A model generated the notes under the pieces. The model saw only the letters and a program-made list of their open reading frames with translations, had not been told where the DNA came from and ran no database searches. A DNA stretch of 64,000 nt from Planctomycetota bacterium. GTDB lineage: Bacteria; Planctomycetota; Planctomycetia; Gemmatales; Gemmataceae. Each line of letters opens with the position of its first letter. The stretch's first letter is position 1. Position numbers and translations under genes: made by a program. Shown here piece after piece: positions 28,633-38,082 of this stretch. The stretch lies in the NCBI GenBank assembly GCA_016873225.1, contig VGXS01000003.1:186001-250000 (forward strand), given 5' to 3'.

Positions 28633-29388
28633 TTACTGTCCAAGTTCCCCGATGATGGTGCCGATCGGTTCTCCCGCGATGGCGCGCTCGATGTTGCCGT
28701 CGGTCTTGTAATTGAAAACCACGATGGGCAGTCGGCCCTCACGGCACATGCTGATCGCGGTCGTATCCATGATCCTCAGGTTGTCTCTCAGCACCGTGTC
28801 ATAGCCGACAATTGAGAAACGCGTGGCCGATGGGGTTGTCACGGGGTCCGCGCTGTAAACCCCATCAACCTTCGTGGCCTTGAGCAGCACCTCGGCGGAC
28901 AAGTCGAGGGAACGAAGCGCGGCCGCCGTGTCGGTTGTGACGAACGGGTTGCCCGTTCCACCGGCGAGAATGACAATGCGCCCTTTTTCAAGGTGCCTGA
29001 TCGCGCGTCGGCGGATGTAGGGTTCGGCGACGGTTTCCATTCTCACCGCGGATTGTAGCCGGGTCTCGCAATGAAGGCTTTCCAAGGCTTCCTGAAGGGC
29101 CAGGCCATTCATGACTGTCGCCAGCATTCCCATGTAATGCGCGGTGGCGGGCTTGATGACAACCGATGCGCTGGAAAATTGAGCGCCCCTCAGGATGTTT
29201 CCGCCACCGATGACAATGGCCAGTTGGACCCCCGACTTGGCGACACGGGCCAACTGCCGGGCCAAGACCAGGGTTTCCTCGATATGAACGCCGCTTTTGC
29301 CGGGAGGGGCGAATCCTTCGCCGCTCAGCTTCAGTACCACCCGTTTGAAGCGGGGAATAGCCAAATGGCCTCCGCCAGCCGTTTCCAT
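28633..29388 (-). CDS. pyrH: UMP kinase
   Basis: A 251-residue uridylate kinase that phosphorylates UMP to UDP in pyrimidine biosynthesis, cytosolic and normally hexameric. Amino-acid-kinase fold motifs are visible: [55 protein letters not shown] and LPIVVFNY. A short N-terminal extension of about 12 residues precedes the core. It is directly upstream of frr. The gene for the D-threonine aldolase-like enzyme ends 15 bases before the pyrH start on the same strand, so co-transcription is possible. Confidence 0.97.
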   Translation of the reverse strand: METAGGGHLAIPRFKRVVLKLSGEGFAPPGKSGVHIEETLVLARQLARVAKSGVQLAIVIGGGNILRGAQFSSASVVIKPATAHYMGMLATVMNGLALQEALESLHCETRLQSAVRMETVAEPYIRRRAIRHLEKGRIVILAGGTGNPFVTTDTAAALRSLDLSAEVLLKATKVDGVYSADPVTTPSATRFSIVGYDTVLRDNLRIMDTTAISMCREGRLPIVVFNYKTDGNIERAIAGEPIGTIIGELGQ

Positions 29389-29403
29389 GCAGTTCTCCCG
29401 CGA

Positions 29404-30573
29404 TCAGGTCAATCTACTGGAAACGCCTGCCGGGGCCAGCACAGGATCAAGCCGGGGCCCCCTTCCCCGGGCTTCGATGGGCCATACGGCCTCAACGCGC
29501 CCGGCGCCGTTGATGACAATCGCCTCATCGTGCCAGGCGCAGGTGGGACAGGCGTGGGAGGGCCAGGCCAGCGTGGCGGTTCCGATGGGCCAACGGTCCA
29601 CATCGGCGCATTCCACGACCAGGTGTTCCTCGTTGTGGATCACCGACTTGGCGCCTTCCAATCCTTGCAGGGTAAGCCTTGATCCAGCAGGTTGGTCGCA
29701 GGCAATCGCCTTGCTGCCGCAATCGAAGGTGACGCGGTTGTTGCCTGGATGATCAATGACACGGGTCAGAATCGCCACGGCCGGCACAAAATCAGCCAAC
29801 TCGGCATGTTTTCCGTAGCCGGTGTCATGGAGGACGACCGTGCCCGCCGACAACTCCATCCCGGGCTGCAAGGCCTTGGCGTGATGAGGAAATGAAGGGG
29901 AACCAGCGAGCACCAGCGCCTCCACACCCAACCCCTCGGAATGGAGAGCCTCCTTCCATCCCGCCAGTTTCTGGCGGACCTCGGAGGCCTTGCCCTGCCT
30001 TTCCTCCGCCGAAACCGAGCCCAGGTGGCCGTCGTATCCATGAAGTCCCCTTAGTTCCAGGTTGGGATCCGAGGTGACCTGCCGGCCCAGGGCGATGCCA
30101 ACAGCCAAGTCGGTCGTGCCGGTACGGCCGTGTCCCACATCCATTTCAATGAAAACACCGATCCTGCATCCGGCCGCCGCTGCCGCCGCCGACAAATCCC
30201 TGAGGATCACGGGGTCCGCGCCAATGGTGGAAAAACGGACCGAGGGCCATCGCGCCGCCAGGCGGGCCAACGCCCGGGCCGAGGGTCCGACACACGGAAA
30301 CGCCAGCATGATGTCGGTTGCGCCAAAAGTAGCCAAAACCTCGGCTTCCCGCACCGTGGCGCATTTGTGCTTTCCAACGCCAAGGGCACTCCACCTGCGG
30401 ATGATGGCGCCGCACTTGTGGGTTTTCACATGAGGCCTCAAGCGGGACGGATCACCACCCACCAACGCGAGCATGGCCGCCATGTTCGCCTCGATCCGCT
30501 CATGAAAAAAAATGAGGGCCGGGGATGAGATTTCAGCCAATGCTGCCGGCTCTATGAAAGCTTTGGGAGGCAT
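29404..30573 (-). CDS. D-threonine aldolase / D-serine dehydratase-like PLP enzyme
   Basis: A 389-residue fold-type III PLP enzyme. The alanine-racemase-like barrel starts near residue 15; the PLP lysine lies in RPHVKTHKC at about residue 50. The C-terminal domain carries HACPTCAWHDE, whose His-x-Cys pair matches the zinc site of DSD1-type D-serine dehydratases rather than the His-x-Asp of classic D-threonine aldolases. The start at 30573 is preferred over an upstream in-frame one because AAGGAG is six bases before it and it leaves room for the divergent gene at 30660. D-amino-acid breakdown is inferred; the exact substrate is open. Confidence 0.85.
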   Translation of the reverse strand: MPPKAFIEPAALAEISSPALIFFHERIEANMAAMLALVGGDPSRLRPHVKTHKCGAIIRRWSALGVGKHKCATVREAEVLATFGATDIMLAFPCVGPSARALARLAARWPSVRFSTIGADPVILRDLSAAAAAAGCRIGVFIEMDVGHGRTGTTDLAVGIALGRQVTSDPNLELRGLHGYDGHLGSVSAEERQGKASEVRQKLAGWKEALHSEGLGVEALVLAGSPSFPHHAKALQPGMELSAGTVVLHDTGYGKHAELADFVPAVAILTRVIDHPGNNRVTFDCGSKAIACDQPAGSRLTLQGLEGAKSVIHNEEHLVVECADVDRWPIGTATLAWPSHACPTCAWHDEAIVINGAGRVEAVWPIEARGRGPRLDPVLAPAGVSSRLT

Positions 30574-30588
30574 GGGAGACTCCTTCTG

Positions 30589-30603
30589 GTCCTGCCGCAG
30601 GAC
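30589..30603. promoter_or_regulatory. Perfect 15-base hairpin/palindrome between divergent genes
   Basis: GTCCTG-CCG-CAGGAC, with six-base arms, lies in the 86-base space between the PLP enzyme gene (-) and the esterase gene (+). It may be an operator or a leader hairpin. No T-run follows. Confidence 0.25.
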
Positions 30604-30659
30604 TTGGTGCCCTGCCTGATCGTGCGGAATGAATTTCATCCTGCCACAAGGAGGCCACG

Positions 30660-32735
30660 ATGTCGCCCCTATCAATCCTGGTCGCGGTTTCCTGCATGGC
30701 GCAACAACATGCATACACGCCCCTGCCCGGAGACGCGTTTCGTGACGCCATCCTGGCCCGGGGCGTGAAAGCCATCGAGGAAAGCTCACCGGCAATGGTT
30801 GGCACTGGCGAGGAGGCCAAGCGGCTTATTCCCCAATGGCGACAACGCCTTCTGGAAAGCTTGGGGCTTCATCCGCTTCCGCCGCGCGCGCCTCTCAAGC
30901 CGACAACCACAAAATCTGCCCGGATCGGTGATGCCAAGGTCGAAAACCTTGTGTTCCAGTCAGCACCCGGACTCTTCGTCACTGGCAATTTCTGGCTTCC
31001 CGCGAACGGAAATGGCCCATTCCCCGCGATTCTTTATGTGTGCGGTCACGCGACCGAAATCATCGTCGAGAAATCGCCGACCGGTGAAAGGCGCGTCGTT
31101 TGCGGTTCCAAGGCCCGCTACCAGCACCACGGCCGTTGGTTCGCAGAAAACGGATTCGCATGCCTTGTGATCGACACCCTTCAGTTGGGTGAAATCGAAG
31201 GACTTCACCATGGCACCCATGGAAAGGGTATGTGGTGGTGGCAGTCCCGGGGTTACACGCCGGCGGGTGTTGAACTGTGGAATGCGATGCGCGCCCTTGA
31301 TTACCTGCAGTCAAGGCCCGAGGTCGACGCTGAAAGGCTGGGCGTCACCGGAAGATCCGGGGGTGGCGCGACCTCATGGTGGCTGGCGTCAACGGATGAA
31401 CGGGTCAAGGCGGCGGTCCCCGTGGCCGGCCTTGGCGACCTCAGGGCGCATGTGCTTGCTGGCGAGCAGGACCGGTACCTCAGGGGTTGCGTGCCGGGGC
31501 ACTGCGACTGCATGTACCACCATAATGTGGGTCGAATCGATTACTCCCATGTGATCGCCATGTGCGCCCCCCGGGCCATGCTCTTGGGAAATAGTGACGC
31601 GGATCCGATTTTCCCCGTGGGCGGATACCGCAGGCCCGCGGAATCCGCCCGGAATGTTTTCAAGCTTTTGGGCGCCGGGGAAAAACTGGCGCTGCTGGAA
31701 ACGGCGGGTGGCCATACCGACACTCCCGAACTTCAGAAAGGGGCGTTTGAATGGTTCAAGCGCTGGCTCAAGAACGACAACACCCCGGCCTTGCCAAAGC
31801 CATACTCCAAGGTGAATCCCGCCGAATTGAAAGCGCTTGCTGACATTCCGGCGGAGGAACGCAACACGACGGCGCACGAATGGTTCGTCCCCGCGCGGCG
31901 GCACCCTTCTCCCACCACCGCGGCCGAGGCGCGGGCCTGGCTCGCGGACACAGGGCCGGAAATGATTGAATCCCTCAGGAGAACAACCTTCGGAGCCTGG
32001 CCGATCAGGGAACCGATCGAACCTCCCCGGCTTGTCGCCCGGGTTCACCGGGATGGCATGAATTTCGAACGATATGACTTCGCCACGGAATCCGGACTTT
32101 GGCTTCCCGCGCTGGTCGTTTCGGGACCGAAGGCATCAAGCCGCTGCGACCTTCGCCTGCTCGACCAGACAGATTGGGACTCATCCGATCTTTTTGAAAC
32201 CGTGCAGCGGGGCAAGGCACCCGACAATTTCAACCTGCCGGATGGAACCATGCTGGTCATGCTTCCATGCAGGGGTCTGGGACCGACCCGATGGAATGAC
32301 AACCAACGCCTTCCAAACGGCGGCGTGGCCCCGTTCATGATGGAAAGGCGATTGGCCCTTCTGGGCGAGACAACCGCCAGCGGAAGGGTTTGGGATATCG
32401 TCCGTTGCGTTTCGCAACTCTCCGCAATACCAACGACCAGCGGACAGGAAATCCGTGTGATCGCCAAGGGAGACCTTGCGGCTTGCGCCATCCATGCGAT
32501 GCTTTTCTCAACGGGAATCAAGTCAGCCATGCTGGCTGAAACCCCTGTCGGCCACCGACAGGGTCCGGCAATGCTCCACGCCCTCAGGTTTGCAGACCTG
32601 CCTCAATACGCGGGCCTCGCCTCGGCCATGGGCAACCGGCGGATCACCATTAAAAATGCAACTGAAAAGGATTGGGAATGGGCAAATTTGCTCACGACGC
32701 TGTCAGGCAAGGGATCGGTCTTGGTTCAGCCTTGA
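30660..32735 (+). CDS. Exported acetyl-xylan-esterase-like hydrolase with a second degenerate hydrolase-like half
   Basis: A 691-residue protein with a short signal peptide. The N-terminal half is an alpha/beta hydrolase: nucleophile S233 in VTGRSGGGATSW, acid in NSDADPIFP and His in GGHTDTP, resembling AXE1/prolyl-oligopeptidase-like esterases of planctomycetes. The C-terminal half (about 400-691) repeats the strand-helix pattern of the fold, but where a GxSxG elbow is expected it reads AKGDLAAC, so it is probably inactive. Deacetylation of polysaccharides is a plausible role, not shown. GGAGG-type RBS AAGGAGG precedes the ATG. Its 3' end overlaps the convergent transporter by 10 bases. Confidence 0.82.
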   Translation: MSPLSILVAVSCMAQQHAYTPLPGDAFRDAILARGVKAIEESSPAMVGTGEEAKRLIPQWRQRLLESLGLHPLPPRAPLKPTTTKSARIGDAKVENLVFQSAPGLFVTGNFWLPANGNGPFPAILYVCGHATEIIVEKSPTGERRVVCGSKARYQHHGRWFAENGFACLVIDTLQLGEIEGLHHGTHGKGMWWWQSRGYTPAGVELWNAMRALDYLQSRPEVDAERLGVTGRSGGGATSWWLASTDERVKAAVPVAGLGDLRAHVLAGEQDRYLRGCVPGHCDCMYHHNVGRIDYSHVIAMCAPRAMLLGNSDADPIFPVGGYRRPAESARNVFKLLGAGEKLALLETAGGHTDTPELQKGAFEWFKRWLKNDNTPALPKPYSKVNPAELKALADIPAEERNTTAHEWFVPARRHPSPTTAAEARAWLADTGPEMIESLRRTTFGAWPIREPIEPPRLVARVHRDGMNFERYDFATESGLWLPALVVSGPKASSRCDLRLLDQTDWDSSDLFETVQRGKAPDNFNLPDGTMLVMLPCRGLGPTRWNDNQRLPNGGVAPFMMERRLALLGETTASGRVWDIVRCVSQLSAIPTTSGQEIRVIAKGDLAACAIHAMLFSTGIKSAMLAETPVGHRQGPAMLHALRFADLPQYAGLASAMGNRRITIKNATEKDWEWANLLTTLSGKGSVLVQP

Positions 32736-34405
32736 ACCGATTCAGGGTACCGGGCAAGTTCGCCCGTTCCGCCAAGTCCGAAAACCAGCAGCGCGCATAA
32801 CAGATACGCGCCCGACCAATGCCAGGGGGTCTGGTACCGAACGGCATCGGCATATGCCGGCGGAACCTCGGCAAGCGCCGCCCAAGGCCATGCCACCCGC
32901 TCATCGGGCAGGGGCGAATGCATGACTCCGACCATGGAAAACAAGGAGCACACAACAAGGGTGACGCCGGCCATCCGCATTCTTCCATCAATCATGAATG
33001 CCATCGCCGCGGCCCACAGCAGCGATGTGAGCAAGAAACCGTTGGCCATGCAACGGAGTGTCTGGAGTGTCGCAAGCCCGAATGGCGTAGATGGATCGGT
33101 GATGCCAAAAATCGACTTGATCGTCAGAAGGGCCATGGCCGCCAACGCCGGAAGAGAGGCCAACGCCACCGCGGCATGGTGCCGGCTTGGCGTCACCAGG
33201 AATGACGCCGCCGTGATTTCGACTCCCACAAAAACAAGGATGGGAAAGAGCGCCCCCTTGGGTACCGCCTCCAGAAGGACGAAGGCGCCCGTGAGGCCGC
33301 CCAATCCGACCAGCAGGGCCGTCGCAAGCGTGTAACCGGAACGCCCCCCCATCTTCTTGTAGGCGGGGTGGCCGATGTAGGGTGTCGTTTGGATGACTCC
33401 GCCGAAAACACCGGCCAACAGACTTGCGACAGCCTCGGTGAGCAACACTCCCCGGGTGTCATACTCATCCCCGGCGGCGGCGGCGCTTTCAACGCAGTCG
33501 ATGCCGCCCACCACGGTCGCAAGGGCGAATGGAAGGGCCACGGGCAGGAACCTCAAGGCTTCCGTCCAGACCGACATCCACCAGGCGGAGTCCCCATCGC
33601 CAAATGGCCACAGCACGGGCGACACAAAGGCCAATTCGGGCATCCTGAGCGGCGGCACCATGGGTATCCCGGTAAGCCTTTCCACGAGCATTCCGACCAA
33701 ATGAACGAGAAGGCCGACGAGCAGGGCCGCCAAGGCCCCTGGAATATTCGCGAAAAAGCGCCTGTGCGCGACCAGCGTGGCCAGGATCACCATCAGGCTC
33801 GCCATGCCGATGAGCGGAACCCCCGCGATCCCATCATTCACCAAGGGTAAAAAGGCAATCAGGGCCAAGGCGATCGCGGCCAAAGATCCAAGGAGCCCGG
33901 CCCTTGGAATCATTTTCCTGACCTGGTTCCCAAGGGGAGCGAGCAGAACCTTGATGATCCCGACGAGGATGAGAACAACCAGCCCGACATGCCATGTGAA
34001 CAGCATCGCCTTGTCGTGATCGCCTTGGGTTAGAGAGCCGTCAAGGCAGGCGCGCCTGAGAACCGGAAGCAGAACCAGAAAGGCCATTCCAAAAGTGCTG
34101 GGCGTGTCGAGGCCCAAAGGCATCGCGGTGACATCGGAACGGCCGGTTTTCCTGGCCAGTTGTATGGCCATGAATGTGTAAACGAGGTCCCCAACCAAAA
34201 CCCCCAGTGCCGTGCCGGGAATCATGTGGCCCAGAACAAATTCCTGGGTGAAACCAAACTGCCCCTTGGCTTGCTGCTCGGCAAAAGGCAGTGCCGTGGT
34301 GATGGTGGTGAGGAGGACGAGAAGAACGGCGATGTTGTCGAGAATAAGCCCGAAAAACGCGTTGATGTCACCCCGGGAAACCCAGGAGACGCGACTGTTG
34401 GCCAT
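32726..34405 (-). CDS. NCS2/AzgA-like membrane transporter
   Basis: A 559-residue integral membrane protein with about 12-14 hydrophobic helices. Features of the nucleobase/xanthine-uracil permease superfamily are seen: an early DNIAVLLVL-type helix, AMPLGLDTPS, the conserved acidic VVGGIDCVESAAAAGD segment, and GGVIQTTPYIGHPAYKKMGGRSGYTL near the second half. The substrate could be a purine, pyrimidine or another anion. The ATG at 34405 is used; an upstream TTG at 34429 is possible. The gene converges on and overlaps the esterase gene at its 3' end. Confidence 0.75.
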   Translation of the reverse strand: MANSRVSWVSRGDINAFFGLILDNIAVLLVLLTTITTALPFAEQQAKGQFGFTQEFVLGHMIPGTALGVLVGDLVYTFMAIQLARKTGRSDVTAMPLGLDTPSTFGMAFLVLLPVLRRACLDGSLTQGDHDKAMLFTWHVGLVVLILVGIIKVLLAPLGNQVRKMIPRAGLLGSLAAIALALIAFLPLVNDGIAGVPLIGMASLMVILATLVAHRRFFANIPGALAALLVGLLVHLVGMLVERLTGIPMVPPLRMPELAFVSPVLWPFGDGDSAWWMSVWTEALRFLPVALPFALATVVGGIDCVESAAAAGDEYDTRGVLLTEAVASLLAGVFGGVIQTTPYIGHPAYKKMGGRSGYTLATALLVGLGGLTGAFVLLEAVPKGALFPILVFVGVEITAASFLVTPSRHHAAVALASLPALAAMALLTIKSIFGITDPSTPFGLATLQTLRCMANGFLLTSLLWAAAMAFMIDGRMRMAGVTLVVCSLFSMVGVMHSPLPDERVAWPWAALAEVPPAYADAVRYQTPWHWSGAYLLCALLVFGLGGTGELARYPESVQG

Positions 34406-34517
34406 GAAATCGGCCCTCCAAGACGGCAAGGTGTCGGGGGAGGCGTTAGGTCAGGCTAGTAATCCGGGCGTGATTATCGAGCGACCAAGGAATCGGTCTT
34501 TCCAAATATGCGGGCTT

Positions 34518-34547
34518 CCGGTCTCGCAAAATGCATGTGCGAGCCGG
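34518..34547. promoter_or_regulatory. Imperfect inverted repeat in the transporter/fabF divergent region
   Basis: CCGG-TCTCGCA and TGCGAG-CCGG arms surround an ATGCAT-containing centre, all within the 288-base space between the transporter start and fabF. The length and location suit a regulator site or a leader hairpin. No T-run follows. Nothing else recognisable occupies this spacer. Confidence 0.25.
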
Positions 34548-34693
34548 TTTGGATCATGATTTCTAATTGAAAAGCCGTGAGCGTCTGGGTAATTTGGGTT
34601 GAAGCAATCGTCGTCCGAAGCCATGGTCGGCAATCGGGGGACAAGGTGCGTCGACCTTGCCGGAGGCAGGGCGCCACCTGACGGGTTCGCCCC

Positions 34694-35983
34694 ATGCGCC
34701 GCGTCGTTGTTTCTGGTCTTGGAGTTGTCGCGCCCAACGGGTTCGGCAAGGAAGAGTTCTGGCATTCATGCGTCAATGGCCTCAGCGGGGTCGGGCCGAT
34801 CCGCTCCTTTGATGCCTCGGAACATCCCACCAAGGTCGCCGCCGAAGTCGCCGATTTCGACATCAGCCCCTACCTGCCCGCCGAACATCGGAAATGCGCC
34901 CGCATCATGGGCCGGGCAAGCCGGTTCGGAATCGCCGCTGCGAAACTGGCGATGGCGGACAGCGGCCTCGACCCCAACCGGATTGACCAGGAAAAGCTCG
35001 GCGTCGTGATGGGAACCGGATTGGTTCCCATCGACCTGCCGGAAATCGCCCCGCTTTTGGCGGGAGCCTGCTCCGCCACGGAAGGACTTAAGACCAAGGA
35101 ACTTGGCAAAATGGGTCCGCGGGCCATGGTCCCTATGTGGATTCTCAAATATCTTCCGAACATGATCGCGGCCCATATCTCCCTCATGCAAGGCGCCAAG
35201 GGCCCCAATAACACGATCACCACCGCCTGCGCGGCCGGAACCCAAGCCGTCGGCGAGGGATTCAGGCTGATCCAGCGGGGCGATGCCGATTATGTCCTGG
35301 CCGGAGGCGCCGACAGCCGGATCGATCCCCTGCTGATGCTGGCCTATAGCTCTCTGGGGGCGCTGAGTCCCGCCAAGCGTGATCCTTCCCAGGTATCGCG
35401 GCCGTTCGATGCCGAACGCGACGGATTTGTGCTGGGTGAAGGCGCAGGTGTCCTCGTTCTCGAGGATTACGAACACGCCCGCCGCCGTGGCGCCCGAATC
35501 TATTCCGAGGTGCTCGGGCTTGGAAGCAGTTTTGACGCTTACGCCATCACCAAGCCAGACCCCGAGGCTGGTGGCGCGGTGCGGGCCATCCAGTGGGCTC
35601 TCCGCGAGGCCAGGCTCAATCCTTCCGACATCGATTATGTCAACGCCCACGGCACCAGCACGCGCCTCAACGACCTCATGGAAACCATGGCGGTGAAGCG
35701 GGTCTTTGGCGACGCGGCCAAGGGACTTCCGCTTTCGTCGATCAAATCCATGATCGGCCATCTCATCGGTGCCGCCGGTGCTGTCGAGGCCGTCGCCATG
35801 GCCCTGAGCCTTCACACCGGCATCGCGCCGCCGACCATCAACCAGACACGCCGCGACCCCCAATGCGACCTTGATTATGTCCCCAACAGCGCGCGCGACC
35901 TTCCCATCCGCCGCGCCGTCTCCACCAGTTTCGGCTTTGGTGGACAGAACGCCGCGCTCGTCATGGCAAGCATGGCCGCCTGA
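34694..35983 (+). CDS. fabF: Beta-ketoacyl-ACP synthase II (FabF-type)
   Basis: A 429-residue condensing enzyme of fatty-acid elongation. Active-site C179 in TTACAAGTQ, His in NAHGTST (about 318), and His in SMIGHLIGAAGA (about 355) form the KAS II triad, and the C-terminal FGFGGQNA is present. The length is slightly above the usual 412. It is divergent from the transporter and convergent with surE. No acpP or other fab gene is adjacent, so it may serve a specialised role rather than be the sole FabF. Confidence in the family is very high. Confidence 0.94.
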   Translation: MRRVVVSGLGVVAPNGFGKEEFWHSCVNGLSGVGPIRSFDASEHPTKVAAEVADFDISPYLPAEHRKCARIMGRASRFGIAAAKLAMADSGLDPNRIDQEKLGVVMGTGLVPIDLPEIAPLLAGACSATEGLKTKELGKMGPRAMVPMWILKYLPNMIAAHISLMQGAKGPNNTITTACAAGTQAVGEGFRLIQRGDADYVLAGGADSRIDPLLMLAYSSLGALSPAKRDPSQVSRPFDAERDGFVLGEGAGVLVLEDYEHARRRGARIYSEVLGLGSSFDAYAITKPDPEAGGAVRAIQWALREARLNPSDIDYVNAHGTSTRLNDLMETMAVKRVFGDAAKGLPLSSIKSMIGHLIGAAGAVEAVAMALSLHTGIAPPTINQTRRDPQCDLDYVPNSARDLPIRRAVSTSFGFGGQNAALVMASMAA

Positions 35984-35996
35984 CGACCAATCTTGT

Positions 35997-36683
35997 TCAA
36001 ACCGGGATTCTTGAAATGGCGATCGCCCCGCCAAAACAGGCGGCGACATCGCCTTGGGCGGGCCTCAACCGGCGATGATATTCTCCCCGGTAAACGAAGG
36101 CTCCCGAATCATCTTGCCGGAACGACACGGGCAATGGCGAGCTATGGTGCTGGCATTCAACTATTTCAGGTTCGGGATCACCGGGCGACAGGCTGGGAAG
36201 GTTGATGTTCCAGACAAAGCCGCTTTGTGGCGGCTTTGAGAGGACAAATCGCAAGGCCTTGGCGGCGCGGACGCTGGCGGAGACCCAGTCGAACTCATGC
36301 CCGGCCGCCCTGTAGTACGAAAGGGCCACCCCGGTCAATCCGTGGAATACGGCCTCACGGGCGGCGGCCACTGTTCCGGAATGATAAACATCGACCCCCA
36401 GGTTTCCCCCGGCGTTGATTCCCGAAAGAACCACATCGGGCCCTTCCACCAGGCCATGCAAACCAAGCCGAACACAATCGGCCGGGGTTCCATCCGTCGC
36501 GAATCCGTTTTCGTTTCGGCGCGCATGCCTGATCGGCCTGTGAACGGTGATTCCATGGCCAGCGCAGGAATGGCAGCGGTCAGGAGCGACGATCGTCCTC
36601 TGGCCCAAACCCTCGCTGGCCTGCCATAGGGCCTCCAGTCCGGGGGCATCAAAGCCGTCGTCGTTGGTGAGAAGAAGGCGCAT
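35997..36683 (-). CDS. surE: 5'/3'-nucleotidase SurE
   Basis: A 228-residue survival protein, a metal-dependent phosphatase acting on nucleoside monophosphates (and sometimes polyphosphate) in stationary phase. The metal site is visible as TNDDG (D8, D9) and SGINAGGNLG; the APDR element is also present. In place of the usual SGxS segment it has CHSCAGHG. It starts next to an 18-base palindrome in the divergent promoter region and ends 14 bases from the end of fabF on the opposite strand. Confidence 0.93.
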   Translation of the reverse strand: MRLLLTNDDGFDAPGLEALWQASEGLGQRTIVAPDRCHSCAGHGITVHRPIRHARRNENGFATDGTPADCVRLGLHGLVEGPDVVLSGINAGGNLGVDVYHSGTVAAAREAVFHGLTGVALSYYRAAGHEFDWVSASVRAAKALRFVLSKPPQSGFVWNINLPSLSPGDPEPEIVECQHHSSPLPVSFRQDDSGAFVYRGEYHRRLRPAQGDVAACFGGAIAISRIPV

Positions 36684-36720
36684 GTATCAAACTCCGGCCA
36701 TCCCTGGTGCCGGGGGATGG

Positions 36721-36738
36721 TTGATATGATCGTATCAA
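36721..36738. promoter_or_regulatory. 18-base near-perfect palindrome, candidate operator
   Basis: TTGATATGATCGTATCAA is symmetrical except for one base pair. It is centred in the divergent space between surE (-) and the small gene at 36772 (+). It contains TATGAT, similar to a -10 box. A transcription factor dimer site controlling both genes is a reasonable inference; the regulator is unknown. Confidence 0.4.
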
Positions 36739-36771
36739 GATCAGCCCGACCGCCCGACCGGAGCCAAACCC

Positions 36772-37014
36772 ATGAATTGGTCTGTCCATCCGAATCATGA
36801 ATGGAAACTGGTTTACCGGGTCCTTCACAGCCAATTGGCCAAGCATCCGGATCTGATCGATTCATCCTTCCTGCATTCATTGCAGCGGCATCTTCAATCG
36901 CTAGCCCAATCCGAAGGCGTGGACATCTCAGATCATGGCGCCTGGGACCAATGGCTTGGCAATCAAGCCATGTCATGCGCGGTCAGAATGGCCGGACGCG
37001 GTCCCATCAACTGA
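36772..37014 (+). CDS. Small hypothetical protein (80 aa)
   Basis: An 80-residue soluble, largely helical protein rich in His, Gln, Leu and Ser. It has no signal peptide and no known motif. It starts 33 bases after the candidate operator and is followed 28 bases later by the nitrilase-like gene, suggesting a two-gene unit. There is no strong ribosome site. The gene is plausible because of its position and the absence of a competing frame, but a family cannot be named. Confidence 0.5.
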   Translation: MNWSVHPNHEWKLVYRVLHSQLAKHPDLIDSSFLHSLQRHLQSLAQSEGVDISDHGAWDQWLGNQAMSCAVRMAGRGPIN

Positions 37015-37042
37015 AACTCTAATCCCGCATGGAAATCCCGAC

Positions 37043-37921
37043 ATGCCCGCCTGGCCCATCTCCTGCATCCAAACCGATGCTTCCCTTGGTGATATCGATC
37101 AGAACACCCGGACAGTTCTGGACCATTTGGAAGCGGAAGCCGCAGCCGGGTCGAAGCTTGTGATTTTTCCGGAATGCATGCTCACCGGTTATGGCTTTCC
37201 CTCCAAGGATGTTGCCATTGAAAAGGCCATCCGTCGGGACGGGGCACCCCTTGATGCCATCGCCAAGGGTTGCGCCCGGTTGCGCGTCTACTCATGCCTT
37301 GGGTTTCTCGAAAGGGATGTCGAAGGCCGAATTTACAACACGGCGGTTCTAACAGGGCCCGATGGGCATGTTGGGTGGTATCGGAAGACCCATTTGCCAT
37401 GGCTGGGTGTGGATCGTTGGGTTTCACCGGGAGACGGCCCGTGGCAAGTCCACGACATCGGTGGACTTCTGGTGGGAATGATCATTTGCTACGACGGCAG
37501 CTTTCCCGAGGCCCCCAGGGCCCTTGCCTTGCTGGGTGCCGACCTGATCGTCCTGCCCACCAACTGGCCCGAGGGCGCCCGGACTGTCATCGATCATCTC
37601 GTGACATCACGGGCCGTGGAAAACCAACTGTACTTTGCCGCCTGCAACCGGACCGGAACGGAATCGGGATTCCGGTTTCTCGGGGAAAGCCGAATTGTGG
37701 CACCGGATGGAACATTCGTCGCCTGCTCGTCCAATGACGAACCAACGGTTCTCAGGGGTCTGGTCGACCCGGTCCGTTCCAGAAAAAAACATCTGGTTCG
37801 GGTTCCGGGCGCCCATGAAATCCACAGGACCGCCGACCGAAGGCCCGATTTGTACGAGATCCTTTCCAATCGTGACATCAAGCCTGGTTTTCCCCCCTCT
37901 TGGACGCCACCGCGATCGTAA
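37043..37921 (+). CDS. Carbon-nitrogen hydrolase (nitrilase superfamily)
   Basis: A 292-residue cytosolic amidase-type enzyme with the complete Glu-Lys-Cys triad: E44 in IFPECMLTGY, K115 in GWYRKTHLPW and C149 in MIICYDGSFPE. The closest pattern is aliphatic amidase/N-carbamoyl or omega-amidase types, and the exact substrate cannot be read. The ATG at 37043 is selected over an in-frame upstream one because homologues begin a few residues before the first beta strand (ISCIQTDAS). Confidence 0.88.
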   Translation: MPAWPISCIQTDASLGDIDQNTRTVLDHLEAEAAAGSKLVIFPECMLTGYGFPSKDVAIEKAIRRDGAPLDAIAKGCARLRVYSCLGFLERDVEGRIYNTAVLTGPDGHVGWYRKTHLPWLGVDRWVSPGDGPWQVHDIGGLLVGMIICYDGSFPEAPRALALLGADLIVLPTNWPEGARTVIDHLVTSRAVENQLYFAACNRTGTESGFRFLGESRIVAPDGTFVACSSNDEPTVLRGLVDPVRSRKKHLVRVPGAHEIHRTADRRPDLYEILSNRDIKPGFPPSWTPPRS

Positions 37922-38010
37922 TTCCCAAATCCGGGAAAAAGTGGCCAGCCCGGGCATTCGCCATCGTTGCAAGCCTGCTGATTCGTGCCATAATCCAAAC
38001 CTTGTGGCCT

Positions 38011-38025
38011 TGGCACGCCTCTTGC
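38011..38025 (+). promoter_or_regulatory. Predicted sigma-54 (-24/-12) promoter of the terminal-oxidase operon
   Basis: TGGCACG-CCTC-TTGC is a perfect match to the RpoN core consensus TGGCACG-N4-TTGC, with GG and GC ten bases apart. It lies on the coding strand about 60 bases upstream of the first oxidase gene. The implied transcription start is near 38037. No competing sigma-70 promoter is obvious in the 160-base spacer. A sigma-54 activator with an intact GAFTGA loop is encoded at 15085-16626. Confidence 0.7.
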
Positions 38026-38082
38026 CGGTTTAACTCTTGAAATCATTCGCGCGGATTGATTTGGAAGGTCGGATTCGAACTG

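Noticed and set aside
34766-36049. 427-codon open frame on the minus strand
   Set aside because: It lies entirely antisense to fabF, whose catalytic residues are intact. High GC makes long antisense frames common here.
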